Origin: Clostridium beijerinckii
Lineage (GTDB): Bacteria > Bacillota > Clostridia > Clostridiales > Clostridiaceae
Assembly (NCBI RefSeq): GCF_036699995.1
Contig: NZ_CP144906.1
Coordinates: 1,054,001-1,118,000 of the forward strand
DNA: 64,000 bases
Direction of reading: 5' to 3'
A model generated the notes under the pieces. The model was not told the origin of the DNA. It saw only the letters and a program-made list of their open reading frames with translations, and ran no database searches. Made by a program: the position numbers and the translations under genes. Shown here in pieces: positions 1 through 9,042 of this stretch (positions are counted from its first letter, which is position 1; every line of letters begins with the position of its first letter).

Positions 1-1337
1 TTCCATCCAGAGATGAAGTTGGACATGGAACAAAAGTTGCTGGGATTATAGGAGCAAGAGGATATAATACTGAGTTTCAAGGAATTGCAAATGCAAGTGA
101 TTTTGTTATTGTTAAGCTTTTTGAATCTACTAATTTCAAAAGGCAATTGCAAGAAAATGGAATTGCGTATACTCCAGTATATAATGCATCTGAAATTGTA
201 GCTGGAGTAGAATATTTGAGAAGAATTGCATTAGAACGTAAGCAGCCAATGGTTATTTACCTAGGTGTTGGAAGTACCGAAGGTAGCCATGATGGTAACA
301 ACTTGATTTCAAGATATATAACATCCATTGGAAATAGTAGAGGATTGTGTGTAGTAAATGGAGTAGGAAATGAGGGGGATTCTCAAGGTCATGTATCAGG
401 GTATATCAGGAATGTAGGGGATACAAAAGTAATAGAATTAAGAATCCCAAGAGAAATAAAATACCTTCCGATTTACATATGGATACGAAGACCGGATATC
501 GCATCAATAAATGTGATTTCTCCGACAGGAGAAGCTTCAGCAGTTATACAATCTAAAATAAATAAGATTCAACCAGTAAGATTTGTTTTTTTAAATACAG
601 ATATGATAGTAAGATTCTATTCACCAGAACATTTTACAGGACATCAAGTAATAAGTCTTACATTTAGTAATATAAAACCAGGAACATGGACTTTCAATTT
701 GATAGGCGAATATATAACAAATGGTAGGTATGACATATGGTTACCTCCTAAGAGTACTTTACCAGAAAATACAATATTTCTTGAATCGGATCCATTTACT
801 ACTCTAACAATACCATCAACAGCTGTTAATGTTATTACAGTCTCTTATTATGGAAATAATAATGCATTAATTGCGGCTTCTGGAAAAGGATTTAATACTA
901 ATGGATTGATTAATCCAGATATTTCAACTATAGGTGTAAATATATTAACAACAAAAGTTGGAGGAGGAGTAACAACATTTTCAGGCAGTTCAGCTGCTAC
1001 AGCAGTAGTGACTGGAGCATGTGCGCTTTTATTACAATGGGGGATTGTAGACCGTAATGATCCTACTATGTATACTAAAAAAATTAGAACATACATAATG
1101 TATGGTGCTAACAGAAATTCAGCTAACAGATATCCCAGTAGAGAAACAGGATATGGTGATTTTGATTTACTAGGTGTTTTCAATATAATTAGTGGTTTGT
1201 ATAGGAATAGTAACCAAAGATTTAGAATGAATATTACTAATAAAAAATATACAAATGAAGATTATGAGTTTGATGAGTATTATATAAATAAATTATTTAT
1301 AAGAATTCCAAAGGCAGGAGATGGAAAATTTATATGA
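1..1337 (+). CDS. Subtilisin-like serine protease (S8 family, Csp-like), 5' end outside window
   Basis: Peptidase of the S8 subtilase family, cut by the left edge; the reading frame is open from base 3. The visible part begins at the catalytic histidine motif (DEVGHGTKVAG, His codon at 24-26) and ends after the serine motif SGSSAATAVVTG, where Ser replaces the usual Thr of GTS. The oxyanion Asn lies in NGVGNEGD. About 200 residues between the oxyanion Asn and the serine motif match the jelly-roll insertion of clostridial Csp spore-germination proteases (family knowledge). The catalytic Asp and any prodomain lie outside the window. The stop overlaps the next gene's start as ATGA, so the two are translationally coupled paralogs. 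A role in germination is inferred; a general intracellular or spore protease is equally possible. Confidence 0.9.
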   Translation, partial: PSRDEVGHGTKVAGIIGARGYNTEFQGIANASDFVIVKLFESTNFKRQLQENGIAYTPVYNASEIVAGVEYLRRIALERKQPMVIYLGVGSTEGSHDGNNLISRYITSIGNSRGLCVVNGVGNEGDSQGHVSGYIRNVGDTKVIELRIPREIKYLPIYIWIRRPDIASINVISPTGEASAVIQSKINKIQPVRFVFLNTDMIVRFYSPEHFTGHQVISLTFSNIKPGTWTFNLIGEYITNGRYDIWLPPKSTLPENTIFLESDPFTTLTIPSTAVNVITVSYYGNNNALIAASGKGFNTNGLINPDISTIGVNILTTKVGGGVTTFSGSSAATAVVTGACALLLQWGIVDRNDPTMYTKKIRTYIMYGANRNSANRYPSRETGYGDFDLLGVFNIISGLYRNSNQRFRMNITNKKYTNEDYEFDEYYINKLFIRIPKAGDGKFI

Positions 1338-3052
1338 AGGAAGATTTTAGAGCTCCAATAAATATTTTTTCTGATGTAAATTATTATCATTATATAGTTC
1401 AATACGAAGGTAACATTGAAGAGGAAGTTTCAAAACAGCCAGGGTACTATGCAACTATAATTGATAATCAATATGCTATATTATCTGCACCTGTAGAGCT
1501 TGATACAGGTACAGCGGTTCCAGTTTTTTCTACTGTAATATATAGAGCTTTTTCAGATATATTTACGCTGGAAGAAGTTTCTCCAATTGAAGCATCCCAA
1601 GCTAATTTTTTGCAATTAGAACTGCCATTAAGACTTACAGGGAGAGGAGTAAATGTAGCGATTATGGATTCGGGTATTGACTATTTAAATAATGAATTTA
1701 TAAGAGAAAATGGTCAAACTAAAATAGAATATATTTGGGATCAAACTATAAATTCTGGGCAGCAAACTGGAGAGAATGGGGTTCCTTTCGGAAGTGTCTA
1801 CAATAGAAGTACAATACAGCAAGCAATAGATGCTTTTAGGGCTGGACAGTCTCCTTATGACATAGTTCCAACTAAAGATGAAATAGGTCATGGAACAAAT
1901 ATGGCAGGGATAATTGGAGCGGTTGGAAAAAATCCTAATTTGAAGGGGATGGTTCCAGAATGCGATTTTGTTGTGGTAAAGCTTCTTGAAAATATTGCTT
2001 ATAAAAGTCGGTATAATATACAAATACCTATATACAGCATGTTATCTGTTTTTTCAGCATTAGAATTTTTAAACCGATATTCACTAGAAAATAATAAACC
2101 CTTGGTAATATATATGCCATTAGAAAGTAATCTAGGAAGTCATAAAGGAAATGGTTTTTTAGAGCAATATATGGATCTAATGTCTCAAAGTAGTGGAATT
2201 GCAATAATAAATGGTTCAGGAAACCAAGGCGCAAGTGGAACTCATACATCAGGCACAATATCTCAGGTTAATGAATCTAGAACAATACAGCTATATATAT
2301 CTCCGGAGCAAAAGAATATAATAGTTGATATCTGGATTGAATCACCTAATATAATGACATTAAATATAACATCACCATCAGGAGAGAGTACTGGAACTAT
2401 AAATGCAGAGATAACGGCTATAGAAACTTATTCATTTGTATTTGAAACTACAGCAATGGTAGTGAATTACTATGTTCCAGAAGAATATACAGGTGATCAG
2501 TTAATGAGAGTAAGATTGTTAAATATAACAGAAGGAATTTGGAGATTTACCCTGACTGGGCAGTCAATTCTAAATGGCAGATTTAATGCATGGATACCCC
2601 AAGAAGGTGTTAGTGTCGGGGGAACTAGGTTTATTTCTTCAGATCCTTATGGGACTATAAGTAGTCCAGCAAGTTCAGAATACACAATTACTGCTGCAGC
2701 GTATAATCAGCTAAATAATAATGTTCTAGATTATTCTGGAATAGCATTTTTAGAGGACTATCTTAATAGAATTGATGTGGCAGCAGGAGGAATAAATGCA
2801 TTAACTGTAGCACCTAATAATCAAACGGCAATTGTTAATGGAACAAGCGTATCAGCGGCTATACTAGCAGGAACTTGCGCTATGTTATTTCAATGGGGAA
2901 TTGTAGAAGGAAATGATCCTAATATATATTCTCAAACAATAAAGACATATATTCAAAGAGGGGCGGTTCAAAGAAGTGGGGATTTATATCCAAATCCAGT
3001 GTGGGGATATGGAATACTTAATGTGCTAAAAATGTTTCAAAATATGCGATAA
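1334..3052 (+). CDS. Subtilisin-like serine protease (S8 family, Csp-like), complete
   Basis: A complete 572-residue subtilase, close in length to CspA/B/C of clostridia. An N-terminal prodomain-like stretch (about 1-95) has no signal peptide. The triad is intact: Asp112 in IMDSGID, His186 in GHGTNMAG, Ser505 in NGTSVSAA, with oxyanion Asn297 in NGSGNQG. Residues 315-440 correspond to the inserted beta-rich domain. It should therefore be an active protease, unlike pseudoproteases such as C. difficile CspC. The start overlaps the upstream stop by four bases. The two proteins are clearly paralogous along their length (tandem duplication). Germination-protease function (processing a cortex hydrolase) is inference; no sleC-like gene is in view. 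Confidence 0.92.
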   Translation: MKEDFRAPINIFSDVNYYHYIVQYEGNIEEEVSKQPGYYATIIDNQYAILSAPVELDTGTAVPVFSTVIYRAFSDIFTLEEVSPIEASQANFLQLELPLRLTGRGVNVAIMDSGIDYLNNEFIRENGQTKIEYIWDQTINSGQQTGENGVPFGSVYNRSTIQQAIDAFRAGQSPYDIVPTKDEIGHGTNMAGIIGAVGKNPNLKGMVPECDFVVVKLLENIAYKSRYNIQIPIYSMLSVFSALEFLNRYSLENNKPLVIYMPLESNLGSHKGNGFLEQYMDLMSQSSGIAIINGSGNQGASGTHTSGTISQVNESRTIQLYISPEQKNIIVDIWIESPNIMTLNITSPSGESTGTINAEITAIETYSFVFETTAMVVNYYVPEEYTGDQLMRVRLLNITEGIWRFTLTGQSILNGRFNAWIPQEGVSVGGTRFISSDPYGTISSPASSEYTITAAAYNQLNNNVLDYSGIAFLEDYLNRIDVAAGGINALTVAPNNQTAIVNGTSVSAAILAGTCAMLFQWGIVEGNDPNIYSQTIKTYIQRGAVQRSGDLYPNPVWGYGILNVLKMFQNMR

Positions 3053-3129
3053 ATTGCAACTCCATATTTATAGTATAATATAGGAACATTCTTATTATAT
3101 TGTAGAAATTTATATTTTAGATAATTTAG

Positions 3130-3204
3130 AATCCCTAAGGTAAATCTTATGAAAGGCAAGTATACAAAGATTTAATTGCATAAGGCAACTTGAATTTAGG
3201 GATT
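3130..3204. terminator. Structured convergent terminator or three-way junction
   Basis: The arms AATCCCTAA (3130-3138) and TTAGGGATT (3196-3204) pair perfectly and enclose a second perfect hairpin, TAAATCTT / AAGATTTA (3141-3148, 3167-3174), plus a small TTGC/GCAA hairpin. It lies between convergent genes and probably ends both transcripts, although the T-tracts are weak. Confidence 0.5.
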
Positions 3205-3209
3205 TTAAA

Positions 3210-3962
3210 TTATTTCTTATGATTTAATGAATTATTTTTAGATGAAGCGTTTATGAAAGCTTCAAAAAGTTTAAGCATATTCTTATCATTATAAGCAGTC
3301 ATAATTTCAGGATGAAATTGCACACCGACAACAAAATTTTTCTCACAACTTTCAATAGCTTCAATCACTTTATCTTTAGAGTAAGCAGTAACTTTAAAAC
3401 CAGGAGCTAAATCCTTAATTGCTTGATGATGAAAGGAATTAATTAGAGCAGTATTTCCCAAGATCCCATATAAAATTGATCCCTCAATAATTTCTAAGGT
3501 ATGGCTAGCCGCTCCATCTTTTGTTTGTTGATGATGTTTTATATAACAACCACTCATATCAGATAAATCTTGATATAATGTGCCGCCAAAAGCTACATTT
3601 AGAATTTGATGTCCTCTACAAATTGCTAAAATAGGTTTATTAAGTTCATAAGCTATTTTTACAAGTGCCAGATCAAACTCATCTTTATCAGGGTAAATAT
3701 AACCTAATTTAGGCGATGGTTCTTCATTATATAATAAAGGATTTATATCTATTCCACCAGAAAGAACGATGCCGTCAAGTAGTTCGACTTGTCTTCTAAT
3801 GGATTCTTCATCAGAAAGAATAGGAAGTATAATTGGAACACCGCCTGCTTTAATTACGGATTCAACATAATCATTGCCAAGTGATTCTACAACTGAGTGC
3901 GAATATTGAGTTTCATGTTTAATAACTCTGTTTGAATTTATGCCTATAATTGGTTTGTTCAT
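3210..3962 (-). CDS. Class I glutamine amidotransferase, gamma-glutamyl-GABA hydrolase-like (peptidase C26)
   Basis: A 250-residue cytoplasmic hydrolase of the PuuD-like C26 family, which cleaves gamma-glutamyl amides. The nucleophile is Cys115 in AICRGHQILN and the catalytic pair is His217 and Glu219 in VQFHPEI; the SGGIDINP motif and a substrate-loop SFHHQ are also present. The start has a clear AGGGAGG site about nine bases upstream. It stands alone, convergent with the proteases, with its own promoter. The exact substrate (gamma-glutamyl-GABA or another gamma-glutamyl amine) cannot be read from the sequence, and no putrescine pathway genes are adjacent. Confidence 0.9.
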   Translation of the reverse strand: MNKPIIGINSNRVIKHETQYSHSVVESLGNDYVESVIKAGGVPIILPILSDEESIRRQVELLDGIVLSGGIDINPLLYNEEPSPKLGYIYPDKDEFDLALVKIAYELNKPILAICRGHQILNVAFGGTLYQDLSDMSGCYIKHHQQTKDGAASHTLEIIEGSILYGILGNTALINSFHHQAIKDLAPGFKVTAYSKDKVIEAIESCEKNFVVGVQFHPEIMTAYNDKNMLKLFEAFINASSKNNSLNHKK

Positions 3963-3998
3963 GATTTGTATACCTCCCTTAGCATATATATAACTTAT

Positions 3999-4027
3999 AA
4001 TATATATGTATAAATAAAGATTGTCAA
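3999..4027 (-). promoter_or_regulatory. Sigma-A-type promoter for the glutamine amidotransferase
   Basis: Read on the minus strand: TTGACA (4022-4027), a 17-base spacer, then TATATT (3999-4004), about 37 bases before the start codon. A perfect -35 box and ideal spacing. Confidence 0.7.
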
Positions 4028-4102
4028 TTGTGCATAAATGGAAGGAAAATAGGGAAAAGTCAACAATTTATAAACAAAATATAAATAAAGTATTAATTTA
4101 TA

Positions 4103-4130
4103 TTTACAAAATGAATAAAGTAAGTACAAT
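4103..4130 (+). promoter_or_regulatory. Possible promoter for the transglutaminase-like gene
   Basis: TTTACA (4103-4108), 16-base spacer, TACAAT (4125-4130). It would give a leader of about 265 bases that includes the dispersed repeat at 4255-4378. Weak evidence in AT-rich DNA. Confidence 0.35.
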
Positions 4131-4254
4131 AGAAGTAATGATAACTTATTTGTTACTCTCTAGAAAGTCATGGTATTAGATAATCTGCTAATATTGTGCC
4201 TTTTGTGAGTATAAATTATGAAAAAGATTGATTTAAAATTTACGTTCAAAAGGA

Positions 4255-4378
4255 AAATATATTCGATTGGCAGATTTCTCTCACATATGCTTAAAAAAGG
4301 CAGCTGAGTAAAAAATCTCAAGCGTCAGAGTCGCAAGCGAGTTTGGTCTACATATGATGAAATTGAAAGTGTTGAAAT
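4255..4378 (+). repeat. Dispersed intergenic repeat, copy A
   Basis: Shares a core with 19050-19150: attcg, then ttggcag/ctgccaa, then atttctctcacat, then tttaaaa and aggca, and gtaaaaaa-tct; later both have tctacatat-gaaa followed by a gtg-rich stretch. Copy A carries about 26 extra bases between the two blocks. It runs up to the ribosome-binding region of the next gene. It is not coding in either copy. Confidence 0.55.
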
Positions 4379-4400
4379 GACATGGGGGAACATATTAATT

Positions 4401-5168
4401 ATGAAAAAGTTTTTCAAAACAATAATGATAGCAGTTGTTATTATACAAGCTATAACTGTAACGGCATTTGCATATGATGAAGTTAATAATATGAAGAGTA
4501 TGGAAAATCATATTTATAATCATCTCGAAAATAGAGATACTGATTTTACTATTTTATATACAGGGGGAAGGTCAGAATTTGAAGAGAATATAAGTAATTG
4601 TATTAAGGATGCATATTCAAAAGATGATTACTTAGAGAGATCTTGGCTAGAGATAAAGCCTAAAGCAAAGGTGACTGAAAATGGTATCGAGACAACTTTA
4701 GATGTAAAATATCTGACAACTAAGGAACAGGAAAATTATGTAGATAATGAATTAAAGAGAATTACTAATTCTTTAATTAATAAGGATATGTCAGAGTTAG
4801 AAAAAGTACAGGCTATAAATGAGTATATTATAAATAGATACGAATATGATTATACTCTAAAATCTACAAGTGTTTATTCTGCATTGACCACCTCATTAGC
4901 TGTATGCCAGGGGTATGCAATGACTGCTTATAGAATGTTTAACTACGCTGGGATAGAAAATAGAATTGTAGTCGGGAAAATTAAGGATGTTTCTCATTCA
5001 TGGAATGCTGTAAAAATTCAAGGCAATTGGTATCATATAGATGTTACTAACAATGATTCAAGTGATAAGAATAAATACTTTTTAGTTGGAGATAGTACTT
5101 TAATTGAAAATAATTATACTTGGGATAGAGAAAAATATCCTAAATCATTTAATGGATATTATAAATAA
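4401..5168 (+). CDS. Secreted transglutaminase-like (papain-fold) domain protein
   Basis: A 255-residue exported protein. The start at 4401 gives a classical signal peptide (MKKFFKT, hydrophobic 7-20, cleavage after VTAFA) and follows a GGGGGA ribosome site; an upstream ATG at 4377 would bury the signal. The C-terminal half is a transglutaminase-like domain with the triad visible: Cys in SLAVCQGYA, His in SHSWNAVKI, Asp in YHIDVTNND. Family members are cysteine proteases or peptide cross-linkers acting on cell-wall or exported proteins. The N-terminal 100 residues are not recognised. It is monocistronic, followed by a terminator. The substrate is unknown. Confidence 0.85.
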   Translation: MKKFFKTIMIAVVIIQAITVTAFAYDEVNNMKSMENHIYNHLENRDTDFTILYTGGRSEFEENISNCIKDAYSKDDYLERSWLEIKPKAKVTENGIETTLDVKYLTTKEQENYVDNELKRITNSLINKDMSELEKVQAINEYIINRYEYDYTLKSTSVYSALTTSLAVCQGYAMTAYRMFNYAGIENRIVVGKIKDVSHSWNAVKIQGNWYHIDVTNNDSSDKNKYFLVGDSTLIENNYTWDREKYPKSFNGYYK

Positions 5169-5245
5169 GCTTTTATTTAAGGGATTGTAACATAATCTTA
5201 CTGCTTAATCGAAGTATTGTATATAAACATTAAAATATTATAAGC

Positions 5246-5286
5246 AAAGCATATATCTAGTTTTGATTAGTATATGCTTTTTTTAT
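5246..5286 (+). terminator. Intrinsic terminator
   Basis: Perfect 10-base arms AAAGCATATA / TATATGCTTT (5246-5255, 5271-5280) followed by a run of T. Ends the transglutaminase-like transcript. Confidence 0.8.
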
Positions 5287-5439
5287 TATCCTTTTATATT
5301 ATTTCACAAAAAAGACAAGAGAGTTTTGTAAATTCTCAATATAGAATATAAAGGATTACATATAGTAAAATGAATATAGAGAAAACATTAAATAAAATAT
5401 TAATTGAGATAATTAAGGCGGAAAAGGGAGGAAATAGAT

Positions 5440-6549
5440 ATGGCAGATTTGTCACTAAGACATATTTATAAAATTTATGAAGGGGATGTAACTGCAGTAA
5501 AAGATTTCAATCTAGAAATTGAAGATAAAGAATTTATAGTTTTTGTTGGGCCATCAGGTTGTGGTAAATCTACAACTTTAAGAATGATTGCAGGGCTTGA
5601 AGAAATATCTAAAGGTGAATTATATATAGGTGGAAAATTAGTTAATGATGTAGAACCAAAAGAAAGAGATATAGCAATGGTTTTCCAAAACTATGCTTTG
5701 TATCCACATATGACAGTGTATGATAACATGGCATTTGCTTTGAAATTAAGAAAAGCACCTAAAGATGAAATAGATAAAAAAGTTAGAGAAGCAGCAAAGA
5801 GATTAGATATTGAACATTTACTAGATAGAAAGCCAAAGGCTTTATCAGGAGGCCAAAGACAAAGAGTTGCATTAGGACGTGCTATTGTTAGAGAACCAAA
5901 GGTATTCTTAATGGATGAACCTTTATCAAATCTTGATGCAAAATTAAGAGTTCAAATGAGAACAGAAATATCAAAGCTTTATCAAAGTTTAGGAACAACG
6001 TTTATATACGTTACTCATGATCAGGTTGAAGCTTTGACAATGGGAACTAGAATTGTTGTAATGAAGGACGGTATAATACAACAAGTTGATACTCCTCTTA
6101 ACATATATAATACGCCAAATAATTTATTTGTTGCAAGCTTTATAGGAAGTCCTCAAATGAATTTAATAAATGGTATTGTTAGTGAAAAGGATGGAAAGTT
6201 ATATTGCAAATTTGATGAAAATAATATATTATTGCCAGAAGAAAAAGCTAAAGTATTAAAAGAAAAAGGATATGTTAATAAGGAAGTAGTATTTGGTATA
6301 AGACCTGAACATTTAGATGATAATGCTCAAATAATTGAAAATAACCCTGCAGCTACTTTAACTGGAGATGTAGAAGTTGTTGAACGTATGGGTGCTGAAA
6401 GTTATATTTACTTTAGATCAGGAAACAACAATATGACTGCAAGAGTTGATGGAAGTACTAAAGCAGAACCTAAAGACAAGATTAAATTATATGTGGAACA
6501 TGAAAATATTCATGTTTTTGACAAAGAAACAGAGTTAAGAATTTGCTAG
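5440..6549 (+). CDS. ugpC: Sugar ABC transporter ATP-binding protein (MsmK/UgpC/MalK type)
   Basis: A 369-residue ATPase that drives carbohydrate importers of the CUT1 class. Walker A GPSGCGKST (37-45), Q-loop in MVFQNYALYPHM, signature LSGGQRQRVALGRA, Walker B VFLMDEPLSNLDA, switch His in YVTHDQVEA. The C-terminal third is the MalK-type regulatory/TOBE region (GIRPEHL). A strong GGGAGG site precedes the start. No permease or binding-protein gene is adjacent, as with MsmK/MsmX proteins that serve several importers encoded elsewhere. The next gene, 30 bases on, is a PucR/CdaR-like regulator, probably in the same transcript. Confidence 0.93.
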   Translation: MADLSLRHIYKIYEGDVTAVKDFNLEIEDKEFIVFVGPSGCGKSTTLRMIAGLEEISKGELYIGGKLVNDVEPKERDIAMVFQNYALYPHMTVYDNMAFALKLRKAPKDEIDKKVREAAKRLDIEHLLDRKPKALSGGQRQRVALGRAIVREPKVFLMDEPLSNLDAKLRVQMRTEISKLYQSLGTTFIYVTHDQVEALTMGTRIVVMKDGIIQQVDTPLNIYNTPNNLFVASFIGSPQMNLINGIVSEKDGKLYCKFDENNILLPEEKAKVLKEKGYVNKEVVFGIRPEHLDDNAQIIENNPAATLTGDVEVVERMGAESYIYFRSGNNNMTARVDGSTKAEPKDKIKLYVEHENIHVFDKETELRIC

Positions 6550-6579
6550 TATTAAATTAGTGACAATTGGGGTGAGGGA

Positions 6580-7524
6580 ATGAAAGGATTAGTGAGATAT
6601 TTAGAAGAAATATATGAAAATTGTGAAATACCATTTGAAGTTTATGTGGACGATGAAATTATATTTAAGGCTAATCCTAATTCTTTTAGCGAAAATATAC
6701 TTGAAGATACATTTTTTATTGGACCAAAAAGTTTCAAAATAAAAACAGAAGGAAATCGCAAGGATTTCATAATGATATTAGAGTTTTGTATAAAGGATAG
6801 GTATAAAGATAGCTATAGTAAGAAAGAAAAAATAATTTCCCAATTATTACAAGGCTTGAGTGTATCTAAAGAAAAGATTAAGGAAGTTATGCCACCAATA
6901 AAAGAAGAAACATTTTTAGTTACTTTAAATTTAAAAGAAAAAATAACAGAGGCATTAGAGGCATTAAAAAATGTTTATAATAATAATGATGTAACAATTC
7001 TTATATTTGAAGATACGATCATTTTAATTGGAATTTTTGAAGATATAAAGGAGCATGTATCTAGTATAAGTGAAACAATATACTTCTCGCTTTACGAAAA
7101 GTGTTATATAAGCTATTGTCATATTGGGGATTATGAATTATTGAACAAGTTGTATAATGAAAATATGTATAAAATTAATTTAGCTAAAAAGTATAATGTA
7201 TCTCAAATGGTATTTGGATGCAACAGCCTTTTATTTGAAGAAGTTATGGATAATTTAAATCAGGATATTAAGGAAAAAATACTAAATAACTTTAATGAAA
7301 GTTTTTCAAAGTTAGATGAAGATATGTTAAAAACTATAGAGGTTTTCTTTAAATCAGACTTAAATTTAAGTGAAGCTTCAAAAGGATTGTATGTTCACCG
7401 AAATACGTTAATTTATAGATTGGATAAGATACAAAAATACACAGGATACGATATAAGGAAATTTAATGATGCTGCATTATTTAAGATAGCCTTCTTTATT
7501 TGGATTCAAAAGAATAAAATTTAA
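6580..7524 (+). CDS. PucR/CdaR-like helix-turn-helix regulator
   Basis: A 314-residue protein with a C-terminal PucR-type HTH (HTH_30): the last 60 residues contain DLNLSEASKGLYVHRNTLIYRLDKI, typical of CdaR/PucR regulators. The first 250 residues look like a degenerate GGDEF-like/sensor region without recognisable catalytic motifs. GGGGTGAGGG precedes the ATG. Immediately downstream of the multi-sugar ATPase gene, so it may control it or other sugar-uptake genes in response to a metabolite. The effector is unknown. Confidence 0.82.
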   Translation: MKGLVRYLEEIYENCEIPFEVYVDDEIIFKANPNSFSENILEDTFFIGPKSFKIKTEGNRKDFIMILEFCIKDRYKDSYSKKEKIISQLLQGLSVSKEKIKEVMPPIKEETFLVTLNLKEKITEALEALKNVYNNNDVTILIFEDTIILIGIFEDIKEHVSSISETIYFSLYEKCYISYCHIGDYELLNKLYNENMYKINLAKKYNVSQMVFGCNSLLFEEVMDNLNQDIKEKILNNFNESFSKLDEDMLKTIEVFFKSDLNLSEASKGLYVHRNTLIYRLDKIQKYTGYDIRKFNDAALFKIAFFIWIQKNKI

Positions 7525-7537
7525 TAGATATAGCTAG

Positions 7538-7590
7538 AAATCTTTTCTGAGGATTGTTAAAAGTAATCTTCAGATGAGATTTTTTATTTT
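7538..7590 (+). terminator. Intrinsic terminator
   Basis: Imperfect stem built from AAATC, TCTGAGGATT and AATCTTCAGA, GATTT with a T-run from 7580. Ends the ATPase-regulator transcript. Confidence 0.7.
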
Positions 7591-7671
7591 TAGTCATAAA
7601 AATGTAAACAAGTAAGAATAAATAAAAAATTTGTTGGTTTATAAGTATATAAATTACAAAAAGTAGTTAAT

Positions 7672-7689
7672 AAGGAGGTGATTATGTAA
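7672..7689 (+). promoter_or_regulatory. Orphan perfect Shine-Dalgarno followed by ATG-TAA
   Basis: AAGGAGGTGAT (7672-7682) matches the 16S rRNA 3' end over 11 bases and is followed at ideal spacing by ATG (7684) and an immediate stop TAA (7687). No open frame follows. It sits in the 409-base gap before the LacI gene, 245 bases from its start. It could be the scar of a lost gene or a start-stop ribosome-loading site. The rest of the gap shows only AT-rich sequence and a TATAAT at 7825-7830. Confidence 0.4.
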
Positions 7690-7933
7690 TCATAAATAGG
7701 AAATTAAGAAAATATAATATAATTTCAGGAATTTATTGTATAAATATTCCGCGTTTGTTAAAATGTTATTAAAGTTAATTAAATAACTGGATTGTTATAT
7801 AAACATGATTACGAATAAAACGAATATAATATTGTATGCTTAAATATCTATTTAATCAAAATTTTTGAATTAACAGGAAATTAAGGTAAAGATACCGAAC
7901 TATTATAATTTAATAGTGATGCAGGAGATAAAT

Positions 7934-8950
7934 ATGAATATAAAGGATATAGCAAAATTAGCACAGGTTGGAGTCAGCACTGTTTCAAGAGTATTAAATA
8001 ATCATCCTGATGTTAAAGAAAGTACAAGACAAAAGATTTTGGAAGTAATAAAGGAAAGTAATTATATACCTAATAATAGTGCCAGAATACTAAAACAACA
8101 AAACACAAAAAATATTGGGGTTTTAGTAAAAGGCGTATTCAATCCATTTTTTTCTCAAATGATTAATGTCATAGGAAATATAATAAATGAAAATGGATAT
8201 ACAATGATATTGCATCAAAATGATTATAAGAATGACCAAGAGGTTGAAACTTTAATATCTTTTATAAAAGAAAAGAAATTACAAGGAATTATATGCTTAG
8301 GTGGTAATTTTGTTGATATTACAGATGACTGTTTTAAAGAAATAAATGTTCCTATAGTACTAACTTCTGTCAATACTGTTTCAAAGCAAGGAAAGGAATA
8401 TTATTCATCGGTTGGTATAGATAATGTTAAAAGTTCATATGATGCAACCTCATATCTAATAGAAAAAGGTCATAATAAAATAGCATTAATTTTAGGGGAA
8501 GCTGATGATATAGGCGTAAGCATATTAAGAATGCAAGGATATAGGGAAGCATTAGAAAAAAATAAAATAAAAGTTGATGATGATTTAATTATTGTTGGTG
8601 GGTATTCAAGCAGAGGTGCATACAAGGAAACACTAGAATTATTGAAAATAAGAAAGGATATCACTGCGTTTTTTGCTCTTTCAGATATTATGGCTATAGG
8701 TGCTGCTAAAGCAATTCTTGATAGTGGGTTAAAAGTTCCTGCGGATATATCAATAATCGGATTTGATGGCATGGATGAAAGTGAATATTATAATCCTAGT
8801 ATAACAACAGTAAAACAACCGGACAAGCTAATGGCAACTATGAGTATAAATTTATTGATATCTCAGATTAATGAAAAAAAAGAAAACCAACATATATTAT
8901 TAGAAACTAAGTTAATTGAGAGAGATTCATGCTTAGATTTGTTAAGGTAA
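7934..8950 (+). CDS. LacI-family transcriptional regulator, probably of maltodextrin genes
   Basis: A 338-residue repressor. The N-terminal LacI HTH reads MNIKDIAKLAQVGVSTVSRV with the hinge SNYIPNNSARILK; the remainder is a periplasmic-binding-protein-like effector domain (LVKGVFNPFF, SDIMAIGAAKAI, IIGFDGMDESEY). Start 7934 is chosen because AGGAG lies six bases upstream; a GTG at 7916 has no ribosome site. The gene directly precedes malQ and glgP on the same strand, so it is the likely local regulator (MalR-like); the ligand is inferred. Confidence 0.9.
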   Translation: MNIKDIAKLAQVGVSTVSRVLNNHPDVKESTRQKILEVIKESNYIPNNSARILKQQNTKNIGVLVKGVFNPFFSQMINVIGNIINENGYTMILHQNDYKNDQEVETLISFIKEKKLQGIICLGGNFVDITDDCFKEINVPIVLTSVNTVSKQGKEYYSSVGIDNVKSSYDATSYLIEKGHNKIALILGEADDIGVSILRMQGYREALEKNKIKVDDDLIIVGGYSSRGAYKETLELLKIRKDITAFFALSDIMAIGAAKAILDSGLKVPADISIIGFDGMDESEYYNPSITTVKQPDKLMATMSINLLISQINEKKENQHILLETKLIERDSCLDLLR

Positions 8951-9042
8951 TGGTTATTGATATCTAAAGAATATTAAAAAGGGAAATAATATATATAATA
9001 ATTTAAGTTATTATTATATTCCTAGAGGGTGGAGGAATGAGA

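Noticed and set aside
848..1183. Minus-strand open frame inside the first protease gene
   Set aside because: Antisense shadow of the subtilase frame; no ribosome site or family resemblance. The same holds for the other antisense frames inside large genes (for example in malQ, glgP, topB, the chemoreceptors and mutS2).
3130..3204. tRNA-like reading of the structured gap element
   Set aside because: The length is near 75 bases and it is multi-branched, but no T-loop GTTCRA or D-loop motifs are present.
4377..4400. Upstream ATG for the transglutaminase-like gene
   Set aside because: It would place eight residues before a textbook signal peptide and has no ribosome site; 4401 is better.
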